Notes under the pieces: model-generated
Databases searched by the model: none
Seen by the model: only the letters and a program-made list of their open reading frames with translations
Told to the model about the DNA's origin: nothing
Source of the DNA: an uncultured Clostridia bacterium
GTDB taxonomy: Bacteria; Bacillota; Clostridia; TANB77; CAG-508
Length of the DNA stretch: 64,000 nt
Direction: 5' to 3'
NCBI GenBank assembly: GCA_944386385.1
Contig: CALXAV010000006.1
Location: forward strand, 1 to 64,000
Translations under genes and position numbers: made by a program
In this document: positions 18,770 through 27,097 of the stretch, piece after piece
Layout of the letters: the number at the start of each line of letters is the position of its first letter
How positions within the stretch are numbered: position 1 is the stretch's first letter

Positions 18770-19546
18770 ATGGAAAATGCATCAAAAGCATTAATTATGG
18801 CAGGAGGAGTATTAATAGCAATAATGATAATAGGAGCATTAGTTCTTATGTTCAACAGTTTATCAAGCTATCAAGATACTAATCAACAAGGTGAAGTAGA
18901 AGCTCAAGTAGTAGAATTTAATAATCAATATGTTACATATGATAATGAAAATGTAAGAGGAAGTGATTTATATTCTTTACTAAATAAAGTTATCGATTAT
19001 AATAGAAGAGAGTCTACAGAAGGAACAGCTTGGTCAGATAGTGGACAACAAGTACAATTTGTACCAATGAAAATGGTTATGACAATTAAAAACGACGACC
19101 TAAGTCAACTTAGTCCAGATGGAACATTAAGACTAATAACAACTGGTAAATATACAGTAGACCAAACTCATAATACATTTGAAAATAAAGTAAAAGGAAC
19201 AATAGATGATTTAGAAAAAGAATATGGCGCAGATTCATTAAATGCTTTAACTACAGGGCTTACAAAAATATTCTTAGATGGTAATCCAAGTAAGGAAGAA
19301 AAAGTACAAGCAATAGAAAACTTTAATTCAGCATCAAGAAAAATAGATATTACAATAAGAAGTAATTCAGATGCAGATGTAAATACTGCATGGAACACAT
19401 TACAAAGTTATAAGAGTGATATATATTCTTATTATGAATATGTACAATTTAAAAGATTACATTTTAAATGCACAAAAACAGATTATGATAATAAAACAGG
19501 AAGAATTATAGAAATGGATTTTGAATCAACAGGAGAATTTAATTAA
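18770..19546 (+). CDS. pilin-like protein 1 of the Tad-like locus (258 aa)
   Basis: Starts MENASKALIMAGGVLIAIMIIGALVL: a very short polar head directly followed by a hydrophobic helix. This head is shared by 19561, 20613, 21061 and (as MENAADAL) 21500, so it defines a local pilin-like family. The region after the helix has FNNQYVTYDNENVRGSDLYSLLNKVIDYNRR, also shared, and the C-terminus has LHFKCTKTDYDNKTGRI. There is no long basic leader or Gly cleavage motif, so processing differs from classical prepilins. RBS AAGGAGG. Probably a large (minor) pilin. Confidence 0.65.
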   Translation: MENASKALIMAGGVLIAIMIIGALVLMFNSLSSYQDTNQQGEVEAQVVEFNNQYVTYDNENVRGSDLYSLLNKVIDYNRRESTEGTAWSDSGQQVQFVPMKMVMTIKNDDLSQLSPDGTLRLITTGKYTVDQTHNTFENKVKGTIDDLEKEYGADSLNALTTGLTKIFLDGNPSKEEKVQAIENFNSASRKIDITIRSNSDADVNTAWNTLQSYKSDIYSYYEYVQFKRLHFKCTKTDYDNKTGRIIEMDFESTGEFN

Positions 19547-19560
19547 TAGGAGTATAGAGT

Positions 19561-20085
19561 ATGGAGAATGCATCAAAAGCTTTACTGATGGCAGCAGGAG
19601 TTCTAATAGGAGTTCTAATATTATCGTTAGCAGTATATTTATTTACTACATTTGGTGCAACCTCTGCTGAACTCCATCAGTTAAATGAAGAAAATGATAT
19701 ACATGAATTTAATATTCAATTTACACAATATGAAGGAAAAACTGATGTAACAATATATGATATTATTACAGTAGCAGGACTTGCTAGAAATAATAATGAA
19801 TATTATGGATATAATGATGACACAGATTCAAAAAATCAAAATAATTTTTATATTACAGTAAATTTTGTGGGAAGAGAAAACAATTTACAAAGAGCAGATA
19901 AAAAGGACAGGTTAACTGAATTATTAACTGAAGAGGCTTTGACACAAAATACAGATGAATCATATCAAACTATTTCAGGAAATAGTGCAACAGATACAAC
20001 AAATAGACTTCCTACATATAGATGTGAAACAACAATTAGTACTGTTACAGGAAGAGTATATAGAGTGAATTTTTATCAAAAGTAA
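19561..20085 (+). CDS. pilin-like protein 2 (174 aa)
   Basis: Begins MENASKALLMAAGVLIGVLIL with the family head and hydrophobic helix, then a soluble domain with FNIQFTQYEGKTDVTIYDIITVAGLARNNN, parallel to the neighbours' FNNQ...RGSDLYSLLNKV element. It ends YRCETTISTVTGRVYRVNFYQK, like the C-terminal strand pair in pilin-like protein 1. It lies 14 nt after that gene. Likely a minor pilin; the assignment rests on shared N-terminus and context. Confidence 0.6.
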   Translation: MENASKALLMAAGVLIGVLILSLAVYLFTTFGATSAELHQLNEENDIHEFNIQFTQYEGKTDVTIYDIITVAGLARNNNEYYGYNDDTDSKNQNNFYITVNFVGRENNLQRADKKDRLTELLTEEALTQNTDESYQTISGNSATDTTNRLPTYRCETTISTVTGRVYRVNFYQK

Positions 20086-20098
20086 AAGGATATAGATA

Positions 20099-20531
20099 AT
20101 GAAAAAGTTAGCAATAATTTTCTTTATAGGAGTTGTTTTAATAGTTGGAGTTGCCTATATGTATTTAAATTATAAAGTAAATTATCGTGAAGCAAAAAAG
20201 GAAAATAACCAGTTTGAAAGTTATTATGAACAAGAATTTGACGCAGCAGATGTGGTTACATTAATTAATAAAGCTTATGATAATAATTTGACACGGAAGT
20301 GTTCAAAGAGATAATGAAGGTAAATTCATAGAAAATGAAACAAATTCTATAAAAATAGATTTAAAAATGTTAGATTATGATAAAACTTATGACATGGAAA
20401 CTTTATATATCGGAGGAATGGAAAGATTTGCAGAATTTTATAATGGTATAAAGTTTAAGTGTACAAAGATTGATTATCATAGTCAAACAGGTAAAGTAAA
20501 GTATATGCTCATAGAGCAGATTACTGAATAA
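20099..20531 (+). CDS. pilin-like/accessory protein 3; needs a +1 shift at CGG 20294
   Basis: The first segment is an N-terminal membrane helix (KLAIIFFIGVVLIVGVAYMYL) and FDAADVVTLINKAYDNNLT, then zero-frame CGG followed soon by TGT TCA AAG AGA TAA. Skipping C20294 gives GGA = Gly and continues GSVQRDNEGKFIENETNSIK to a stop at 20529. The restored tail RFAEFYNGIKFKCTKIDYHS matches the tail of pilin-like protein 1 (RLHFKCTKTDYDN). The extension therefore clearly belongs to the gene. Unlike its neighbours it lacks the MENASKAL head and starts with a classical signal-anchor. About 144 residues in total. Confidence 0.62.
20294..20297 (+). other. putative +1 recoding site CGG-A (pilus-locus gene)
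   Basis: Zero frame: TTG ACA CGG AAG TGT. Skipping C20294 yields ACA GGA AGT GTT CAA AGA GAT and the homologous C-terminal half. Confidence 0.65.
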
Positions 20532-20612
20532 AATTAGTTATTAAAGTTGCCAATTTTAATAATTGGTGTTAATATAAAACAAAAGTAAAATATTTTTAAG
20601 GAGGAATTTATT

Positions 20613-21023
20613 ATGGAGAATGCATCAAAAGCATTAATTATCGCAGGTGCGATATTACTTGCAATTTTAATTATATCTTTGGGAATACTTATATTCTCAC
20701 AAGCACAGGATACAATTAACTCAGTTAATATGGATGAACAGGAAATAATGGCTTTTAACAATAAATTTACACCTTATCAAGGTGATAACCAGAGAGGAAG
20801 TGAGGTAAATGCTTTAGCACAAGCAGTTTTATCAAACAACCAATCAGCAGCTGATAATGGAGAAACAGCAACAAAGGGAATAACTATGTCTGGTTCTATA
20901 ACAATAAAAAATGATGGTTCAACAACAACATTTACAAGAGTACCAAACGGAACAATGTATAAAGTTGAATTTTCTTATAAAGACAGTCTTGTAAATTCAA
21001 TTAAGGTAACGGAAAATAAATAA
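20613..21023 (+). CDS. pilin-like protein 4 (136 aa), tandem paralogue A
   Basis: Head MENASKALIIAGAILLAIL, hydrophobic to about residue 30, then FSQAQDTINSVNMDEQEIMAFNNKFTPYQG and RGSEVNALAQAVLSNNQ. The first 60 residues are identical to those of 21061-21471, and both share the TFTR..(N/S)GT ending. Small size, strong RBS (AAGGAGG) and duplication suggest the major pilin subunits of this system. A gap of about 80 nt separates it from the preceding gene. Confidence 0.7.
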   Translation: MENASKALIIAGAILLAILIISLGILIFSQAQDTINSVNMDEQEIMAFNNKFTPYQGDNQRGSEVNALAQAVLSNNQSAADNGETATKGITMSGSITIKNDGSTTTFTRVPNGTMYKVEFSYKDSLVNSIKVTENK

Positions 21024-21060
21024 TTTGAAAAATTAAAAGTATTAGAAAGGGGAAATATTT

Positions 21061-21471
21061 ATGGAGAATGCATCAAAAGCATTAATTATCGCAGGTGCGA
21101 TATTACTTGCAATTTTAATTATATCTTTGGGAATACTTATATTCTCACAAGCACAAGATACAATTAACTCAGTAAACATGGATGAACAGGAAATTATGGC
21201 ATTTAACAACAAATTTACACCTTATCAAGGTACTGCAAAAAGAGGAAGTGAGGTAAATGCTTTAGCACAAGCAGTTTTATCAAACAATCAATCAGCAAAA
21301 GATAATGGAGAAACAGCAACAAAAGGAATAACTGTAAGTGGAAAAATAGCAATTAAAAATGATGGTTCAACAACAACATTTACTAGATTACCATCTGGAA
21401 CATTATATGATGTATCATTTGAGTATAAAGACAGCCTTGTAAATAAAATTACAATAAGTGACCATAAATAG
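21061..21471 (+). CDS. pilin-like protein 5 (136 aa), tandem paralogue B
   Basis: Same length as the preceding paralogue and identical in the N-terminal helix and in long stretches of DNA (20613-20750 versus 21061-21200). Differences concentrate after residue 58 (GTAKRGSE, SAKDNGE, VSGKIAIKNDG) and in the last 25 residues. This is a recent tandem duplication in which the exposed half diverges, as expected for surface-exposed pilins. RBS AAAGGGG. Confidence 0.7.
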   Translation: MENASKALIIAGAILLAILIISLGILIFSQAQDTINSVNMDEQEIMAFNNKFTPYQGTAKRGSEVNALAQAVLSNNQSAKDNGETATKGITVSGKIAIKNDGSTTTFTRLPSGTLYDVSFEYKDSLVNKITISDHK

Positions 21472-21499
21472 TTAAAAAAATTAGAAAGGAGAGATACTT

Positions 21500-22150
21500 A
21501 TGGAGAATGCAGCAGATGCGTTAAAAATTGCAGCATCGGTATTAATATTTGTATTGGCATTGTCCATAAGTATTAATGCCTTTAGTCAAGCAAGAGTTGC
21601 TTCTCAAACAGTATTAGAGTATAGTGATAGAGAATATGATTATACTTATGTAGAAAATAATGGGGGAACCGAAAGAATAGTAGGAGCTGAGACAGTAATT
21701 CCGTCAATTTATAAAGCATATAGAGAAAATTATAAAATAGTATTTAAAAATCTTGAAGGTGGAGTATTTCAAAGAAAAGATGATAGTGGAAATTGGCAAG
21801 ATGTAGATAGTATTGATTTACAACAAGAAACTTTAGGATCTGAAACACAAAAAGCACAATTTATATTAGCTATTTTATATGGAAGAGCATGTAATACAAT
21901 AAAAAATGAAAACTTTAGTTATGACATGAGCAGCTTTAATTTTAGTCAATTTAAGGCGGATTTTGAAAATAATTCGCGAATACGCTTGTATGATGAAGGA
22001 ATTTATGGTAAAATTAATGGTAGGAACCTTAGGGAAAATATAGGAGTTTATTACCAAGAAGAAGTGGGAGATGATGGAGTCGAAGATTCATCTAATGTGC
22101 CTGAGGCTAATATGACAACCAAAAGAGTAATAACATATACTCTATTATAG
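21500..22150 (+). CDS. pilin-like protein 6 (216 aa)
   Basis: MENAADALKIAASVLIFVLALSISINAFSQA is a variant of the family head and helix. The following domain (YDYTYVENNGGTERIVGAETVIPSIYKAYRENYKI) carries the E-x-V/I-x-S/A-L/I-Y/N-K-A element that aligns with SDLYSLLNKV and SEVNALAQAV in the paralogues. It is larger than proteins 4 and 5, hence possibly a tip or minor pilin. RBS AGAAAGGAGAG. Confidence 0.6.
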   Translation: MENAADALKIAASVLIFVLALSISINAFSQARVASQTVLEYSDREYDYTYVENNGGTERIVGAETVIPSIYKAYRENYKIVFKNLEGGVFQRKDDSGNWQDVDSIDLQQETLGSETQKAQFILAILYGRACNTIKNENFSYDMSSFNFSQFKADFENNSRIRLYDEGIYGKINGRNLRENIGVYYQEEVGDDGVEDSSNVPEANMTTKRVITYTLL

Positions 22151-22187
22151 ATAGAATCTTGGTAATATAGCTAGTAAGGAGGATAAA

Positions 22188-22727
22188 ATGGGAGATACTT
22201 TAATCACAGTAATTGCAATAATATTAGCTGCAGTTTTGATGTTTGTGTTTCCACTAATGACAATGTCAGATAGAACTGATGATGTATCACAATTAACAGT
22301 AGAAACGGCAACTACAGAATTTGTAGATGAGGTAAGAACTACAGGAAAATTAACAATGGATAAGTATAGTAGATTTGTTGAAAATATTTCTTCAACAGGT
22401 AATACTTATGATGTTGAAATGGAAGCTCAAATATTAGATGAGAACCCAGGAAAAAAGACAACACAAGCGGAACCTACTAAAATAGGAGAAAATGTTTACT
22501 ATACAATGTATACATCTCAAATAATGGATGCAATAAATCCATCTAATGGTCAAACAAGAACATTAGCTTTAAAAGAAGGAGATATTTTCTCAGTTAATGT
22601 AAAAAATACTAACACTACATTATCTCAACAACTTAAAAATTTCTTCTATTCTGTAACAGGTAATGATACATATACAATTGCAGCAGAGCATGCTGGTATA
22701 GTTACAGCAAATGGAGCTGGAAATTAA
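22188..22727 (+). CDS. pilus-locus membrane-anchored protein (179 aa)
   Basis: An N-terminal helix (TLITVIAIILAAVLMFVFPLMTM) directly follows MGD, then an extracellular region with ATTEFVDEVRTTGKLTMDKYSRFVENISSTGNTYDVEMEAQ. A segment of this type (FV..VR..G.IT...Y..F...L..TG..Y.IE) is familiar from TadE/pilus-associated proteins of Clostridia, but I cannot name a family. It is followed by a perfect hairpin, so it may end a transcription unit. RBS AAGGAGG. Confidence 0.55.
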   Translation: MGDTLITVIAIILAAVLMFVFPLMTMSDRTDDVSQLTVETATTEFVDEVRTTGKLTMDKYSRFVENISSTGNTYDVEMEAQILDENPGKKTTQAEPTKIGENVYYTMYTSQIMDAINPSNGQTRTLALKEGDIFSVNVKNTNTTLSQQLKNFFYSVTGNDTYTIAAEHAGIVTANGAGN

Positions 22728-22744
22728 AATAAAGATACTAGACT

Positions 22745-22780
22745 AGCTTGTAATAATCTTATTACAAGCTAATTTTATTA
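22745..22780 (+). terminator. hairpin within the pilus locus (terminator or attenuator)
   Basis: Perfect 12-bp stem AGCTTGTAATAA / TTATTACAAGCT with a tight loop and a short AATTTTATT tail. The weak T tract suggests partial termination. Confidence 0.55.
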
Positions 22781-22799
22781 AAACAAAGGAAAGAAAAGT

Positions 22800-24383
22800 A
22801 TGAAATATCAGAGCTTAGCGGTAATATTTATAATAATTATATTACCAATTTCTATGATTTTAACTTCATATGTTCAAAACCAAGTAAAAACATTGGAATT
22901 ACAGATATCATATGATACAAAACTTACTAATGCAACATATGATGCTTTAAAAGCATATCAATTAAATGCAATAAATAGTAGTACTTCAGATTTAGCAAAC
23001 TCTAAACTCAGGGATATTGAAGCATCTGTAAATACATTTTTTAATTCTATGGCAACTAATTTTAATATGGCAGGATATAATAAAGATATTTTACAAGAAT
23101 ATGTGCCAGCATTAGTATATACAATGTATGATGGGTTTTATATATATTCACCATTTACAAATACATTAGAACCAGAAGACGAAGGAGCGTCATATAGTAA
23201 TGGTGAGACAATTTATGGATTAAAGCCATATATATTTTATAGTGCTAGATATAATACTGGAACTGTAGATGTTGTAATAACATATTCATTAGATAATTAT
23301 ATTACAGTACAAGGAACCATAAATGGAAACCCAGTAAATAGAAGTGGATATTTATTAGATAATATTGCAGGAACAACATCAGCAAGAACTTATAGAGGAG
23401 TTCCAATAAGGTCTTCAGAAACATTAAGAGAAAATGTAGAGTTCGCTAATAGAGATGGAAGTTTAGGTTCAATTGAGAATTGTGCATATATAAAAATAAA
23501 TGGAGTTAAGTATTATAATGATAATGGAACATGGTTTTCAATAATAAATGGTGAAAGATATAATAATCAAGGTGCTAATTTTAGTGAAAGTAATGATGCA
23601 GCTTTAAGATATTATAATGAAGCAGCTGATTTTACTTCTTGGGTTAGAAGTAATTTAGGTGGATTAATGAGTCATGATGCAGTAGATACAGTAACAGGAG
23701 ATAGAATAGAATTAACTGCAGATTATGAGATTTTTAGCTCAGATAGGGATAAATCAATAGAAGAGAGTGATTCTAATTTTAATGAACATAGAAGGGCTAT
23801 AATAAAATATTCAATTCAAAAGAATTTGTCAATTGCAATTGCAAACTATAATAATTATGCAGGTGGAACAAGTCCAAATTTTCAAATGCCTGAATTGAAA
23901 GAAGACGAATGGGATAAAATTATAAATAATATATCAATAATTAGCTTTATGCAAGGATTAAGTATTGGTGGAAAAATTTATAATGGTTATACTATTGTAA
24001 ACAATACAGATAATGAAGAAGTTGTAGCTCTTGATTCAATATATATAAGAACTAGTGATAATCAATATCATAAAGCAACTGATACAGATATAGGAAGTAA
24101 TGTAACAGGAGCTAATTTAAATACTGATTTTGAGAGAAGAACAGTAACTAATGGACAAACAACACGATATTATTATCCTCATGGAGAATTAGGTTGTTAT
24201 TCATCAATAGTAGCTCAAACAAAAGTAGAAGTTACTGATATAAATGCGTATATGCAAGAAAAGTATAGTTCAAATCAAAATAGAACTTTAGCAATTGAAT
24301 ATTTTACAGCACTAGGAAGAGAGCGATATTGCATGTATAGAACAAATAATAATCCTGATGTGGAGGCTCAAAAATTTAGTTAA
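22800..24383 (+). CDS. large secreted/anchored pilus-locus protein (527 aa), unknown family
   Basis: The N-terminus MKYQSLAVIFIIIILPISMILTSYV is a signal-anchor helix. It is followed by a helical region (LELQISYDTKLTNATYDALKAYQLNA, about 35-100) and a long beta-rich part with many Tyr, Asn and Thr. The phrase VYTMYDGFYIYSPF and the YYPHGELGCYSSI region are conserved-looking but I do not recognise a domain. As the largest extracellular product of the locus, it could be a tip adhesin or TadG-like protein (inference). Confidence 0.5.
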   Translation: MKYQSLAVIFIIIILPISMILTSYVQNQVKTLELQISYDTKLTNATYDALKAYQLNAINSSTSDLANSKLRDIEASVNTFFNSMATNFNMAGYNKDILQEYVPALVYTMYDGFYIYSPFTNTLEPEDEGASYSNGETIYGLKPYIFYSARYNTGTVDVVITYSLDNYITVQGTINGNPVNRSGYLLDNIAGTTSARTYRGVPIRSSETLRENVEFANRDGSLGSIENCAYIKINGVKYYNDNGTWFSIINGERYNNQGANFSESNDAALRYYNEAADFTSWVRSNLGGLMSHDAVDTVTGDRIELTADYEIFSSDRDKSIEESDSNFNEHRRAIIKYSIQKNLSIAIANYNNYAGGTSPNFQMPELKEDEWDKIINNISIISFMQGLSIGGKIYNGYTIVNNTDNEEVVALDSIYIRTSDNQYHKATDTDIGSNVTGANLNTDFERRTVTNGQTTRYYYPHGELGCYSSIVAQTKVEVTDINAYMQEKYSSNQNRTLAIEYFTALGRERYCMYRTNNNPDVEAQKFS

Positions 24384-24447
24384 AATAAAAAGAATATAAA
24401 TAAAAAAAATGTTAATACTAATAATAGTAATTTTAAGGAGAATTTTT

Positions 24448-25681
24448 ATGAAAAGATTTATTAAAATGCTATTATTAGTATTTTTTTTGATTTTTATTTA
24501 TTGTTATACATTAGTAATAGAAAAAATTCCTGATAGAATAGTTGCTTTTGAAGGAGAAAGTATTTCCTTTCAAACCTTGTTTGGAATGTCTATAAAAAAT
24601 GAAGAGCAGGAAATTGTAGAAACAATATCAAATAATGGAAGTAAGGTAAGTGATGAGGTGGGAACGTCGAAGTTAAGTGTAAATTTATTTGATACAATTC
24701 CAGTAAAAGAAGTAAATGTAGATGTAATACCAAAAACAACAGTAATACCAGTAGGAAAGATTGCAGGCGTGAAGCTTTATACAAATGGAGTATTAGTAGT
24801 TCGGAATGTCTGAGATAGAAGGAGAGGATAATAAAAAATATAAACCATATGAAAATACTGGAATAGAAGAAGGAGATAGAATAATAAAAATAAATGATAC
24901 ACAAATAGATTCAACAGATGAATTAATAGAAACAGTAAACATGTCAAAAGGAGAAGAAATAAAGCTTGAATATGTACATGAACAGGAGACAAAAGAGTGT
25001 AGCATAACACCTGTAAAACAAGGAGATAATGATTATAAACTAGGTTTATGGGTAAGAGATAGCGCAGCTGGAGTAGGAACAGTTACTTTTTATGAGCCTT
25101 CTACTAGAACATTTGGAGCTTTAGGCCATGGAATATCAGATATAGATACAGGAGAGTTAATAGATATAGCTTCAGGAGAATTTGTAACAACAAGAATATT
25201 AAATATAACAAAAGGAGAAATTGGAACACCTGGAAAAATACAAGGAACAATAGAGAACCAAGAAAATATAGGATTAATTAGTAAAAATACTAGATTTGGA
25301 ATTTATGGAACAGTAGATAATCTTTCAAGTCTAAATATAGATACATCAAAAGAGATGGAAGTTGCAACAAGAGATGAAATAAAGACAGGTAAAGCAACTA
25401 TTCTTTGTAGTTTAGATAATAGTACACCACAAGAATATGAAATAGAGATAGAAAAGATATTTAAAGATAATAACTATGATAATAAGAGCATGCAAATAAA
25501 AGTAACAGATGAAAGGTTGTTAGAAAAAACAGGTGGAATAATTCAAGGTATGTCAGGTTCACCAATAATCCAAAATGGAAAATTTGTTGGAGCAGTAACA
25601 CATGTATTGGTAAATGAACCAGAAGAAGGTTATGGAGTCTTTGCAGATATAATGTTAAAACAGACAAAAGAAGTTGAATAA
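24448..25681 (+). CDS. spoIVB: SpoIVB, S55 sporulation protease; needs a +1 shift at CGG 24802
   Basis: ATG 24448 follows AAGGAG. Segment 1 has a signal-anchor helix and VIPVGKIAGVKLYTNGVLVV, then zero-frame CGG with a TGA three codons later. Skipping C24802 gives VLVV-G-MSEIEG, matching the VLVVG of SpoIVB from Bacillus, then the PDZ region (NTGIEEGDRIIKIND) and the S55 peptidase domain: RDSAAGVGTVTFYEP, GALGHGISDID (His), and TGGIIQGMSGSPIIQNGKF with the catalytic Ser. SpoIVB is secreted by the forespore and triggers pro-SigK processing through SpoIVFA. The gene lacks only the single-base continuity; otherwise all key residues are intact. Total about 410 residues, close to the family's usual length. 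Confidence 0.85.
24802..24805 (+). other. putative +1 recoding site CGG-A (spoIVB)
   Basis: Zero frame: GTA GTT CGG AAT GTC TGA. Skipping C24802 gives GTT GGA ATG TCT GAG ATA GAA. The glycine restored here is part of the conserved VLVVG motif. Confidence 0.75.
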
Positions 25682-25822
25682 AATAATATAATATAATATA
25701 ATATATTGGTTTGAAATAAGGCAACCGCAATCCTATTGGCTTTAGACGATGGGTCGAGGTTGCCAAAAGTATATTTTCTGTGTTATACTATCGGTATTAA
25801 TAAATCAAAAAACAGAAAAAAA

Positions 25823-25870
25823 TATTTACTACAATGTCATATTATTTTTTTATGTAAGTATAGAAAAAAG
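25823..25870 (+). pseudogene. remnant of tnpA (Y1 transposase N-terminus)
   Basis: [16 protein letters not shown], in the frame of tnpB but upstream of its RBS and start, resembles the start of IS200 TnpA (YHIVFVTKYRKK). The rest of TnpA is deleted, so the element cannot move by itself. Confidence 0.45.
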
Positions 25871-25885
25871 GAGGTGACAGTTAAA

Positions 25886-26989
25886 ATGTTAAAAACATAT
25901 AAATATAGAATATATCCCAATAAAGAGCAGAAAGAACAGATAGTAAAAACATTTGGCTGTTGCCGTTTTGTTTATAATCAAACATTAGCATATCGAAAAG
26001 AATGTTATGAGAAAGAGAAGAAAACTGTTAGTAAAATAGACTGCAACAATTATTGTAACAGAAAATTAAAGAAAGAATACGAATGGTTAAAAGATGTAGA
26101 TAAGTTTGCTTTAACTAATGCAATATATAATATGGACACTGCCTATCAGAAATTTTTAAAAGAAAATGCAGGGTATCCGAAGTTTAAAAGTAAGCATGAT
26201 AACCATAAATCATATACGACCAATTATACGAATGGAAATATAGTAATAGATTATAAGAGTGGAAAAATAAAATTACCAAAATTAAAGAGAGTAAAAGCAA
26301 AACTACACAGAAAATTTAATGGACAGATAAAATCAGCAACAGTATCGCAAGTTCCAAGTGGGAAATACTATGTGTCAATATTAGTAGAAACAGAGCATGA
26401 AGAATTACCACATGCAAAACAAAATATAGGATTAGATTTGGGAATTAAGGATTTATGTATTACATCAGAAGGAGAGAAATATGAAAATCCAAAGACAATA
26501 AAGAAATACGAGAGAAAACTTTCAAGGAAACAAAGAGAGTTAGCACATAAGAAAAAAGGAAGTAAAAATTACCAAAAGAAGAAAAAAGAAATAGCATTAT
26601 GTCACGAGAAAATAAATAACATTAGAAAAGATTATCTGCATAAAGTTTCTAATAAGATTATCAGCGAAAACCAAGTGATAGTTACAGAAAATTTACAGAT
26701 AAAGAATATGGTAAAAAATCATCATCTGGCAAAATCAATAATAGATGCATCATGGTATGAGTTAACAAGACAAATAGAATATAAGGCTAAATGGAATGGA
26801 AGAAAGTATATTAAAATAGATACTTTTTATGCCAGTAGTCAGTTGTGTTCTGTTTGTGGATATCAGAATGTAGATACAAAAGATTTATCAGTTAGGGAAT
26901 GGACATGTCCTAAGTGCAAAACAAAACATGACAGGGATATAAATGCTGCGACAAATATCCTAATGGAAGGATTAAGAAAAATAGCATAG
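25886..26989 (+). CDS. tnpB: TnpB, RNA-guided RuvC-like nuclease of IS200/IS605
   Basis: 367 residues from ATG 25886 with RBS GGAGGTGA. The N-terminal helix-turn region is [19 protein letters not shown]. RuvC residues: Asp184 in GLDLGIKDL, Glu268 in [10 protein letters not shown] and Asp351 in [10 protein letters not shown]4 zinc ribbon (CSVCG, CPKCK) lies between the last two. All catalytic residues are present and the length is normal, so the nuclease should be active. TnpB cuts DNA next to a TAM using an omegaRNA made from the element's right end. Without tnpA its present role may be persistence or a domesticated function. Confidence 0.92.
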   Translation: MLKTYKYRIYPNKEQKEQIVKTFGCCRFVYNQTLAYRKECYEKEKKTVSKIDCNNYCNRKLKKEYEWLKDVDKFALTNAIYNMDTAYQKFLKENAGYPKFKSKHDNHKSYTTNYTNGNIVIDYKSGKIKLPKLKRVKAKLHRKFNGQIKSATVSQVPSGKYYVSILVETEHEELPHAKQNIGLDLGIKDLCITSEGEKYENPKTIKKYERKLSRKQRELAHKKKGSKNYQKKKKEIALCHEKINNIRKDYLHKVSNKIISENQVIVTENLQIKNMVKNHHLAKSIIDASWYELTRQIEYKAKWNGRKYIKIDTFYASSQLCSVCGYQNVDTKDLSVREWTCPKCKTKHDRDINAATNILMEGLRKIA

Positions 26990-27097
26990 AGGAAAATATA
27001 GGGCAGGGACTGCCCGAATTAACGCCTGTGGAGATAGTAGGTTACGAGGTCTATGAAGCAGGAAGCCCATTGGTTTTAGACAATGGGTAGTTCACAA
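26850..27097 (+). ncRNA. probable omegaRNA (reRNA) scaffold overlapping the tnpB 3' end
   Basis: Inferred from the known arrangement in IS200/IS605: the guide RNA scaffold spans the 3' part of tnpB and the right end, and the guide is the sequence just outside the element (after about 27097). The segment 26995-27090 is GC-richer than its surroundings (GGGCAGGGACTGCCC hairpin, CCCATTG/CAATGGG hairpin). Ends are not resolved. Confidence 0.4.

Larger units (their letters stand above)
25706..27097 (+). mobile_element. IS200/IS605-family element carrying only tnpB
   Basis: The left end (about 25706-25760) and right end (about 27060-27097) each carry a subterminal imperfect hairpin: CCTATTG/CGATGGG on the left and CCCATTG/CAATGGG followed by TAGTTCAC on the right. 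These are typical IS200/IS605 single-strand transposition ends without terminal inverted repeats. tnpA is reduced to a stub of about 16 codons. Exact ends are estimated. It lies in an AATAT-rich gap directly after spoIVB. Confidence 0.75.

Noticed and set aside
7245..24805. Reassignment of CGG to another amino acid
   Set aside because: A changed amino acid at CGG would not repair the frame; all four cases need one base to be skipped.
24811..24813. Stop-codon readthrough or TGA recoding in spoIVB
   Set aside because: Reading through the TGA in frame gives no SpoIVB-like sequence; only a +1 shift at the upstream CGG restores the family sequence.
25681..25708. AATAT-type microsatellite as a phase-variable switch for the next gene
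   Set aside because: It is a short AT-rich stretch next to the IS left end, outside any promoter or coding sequence that I can define.
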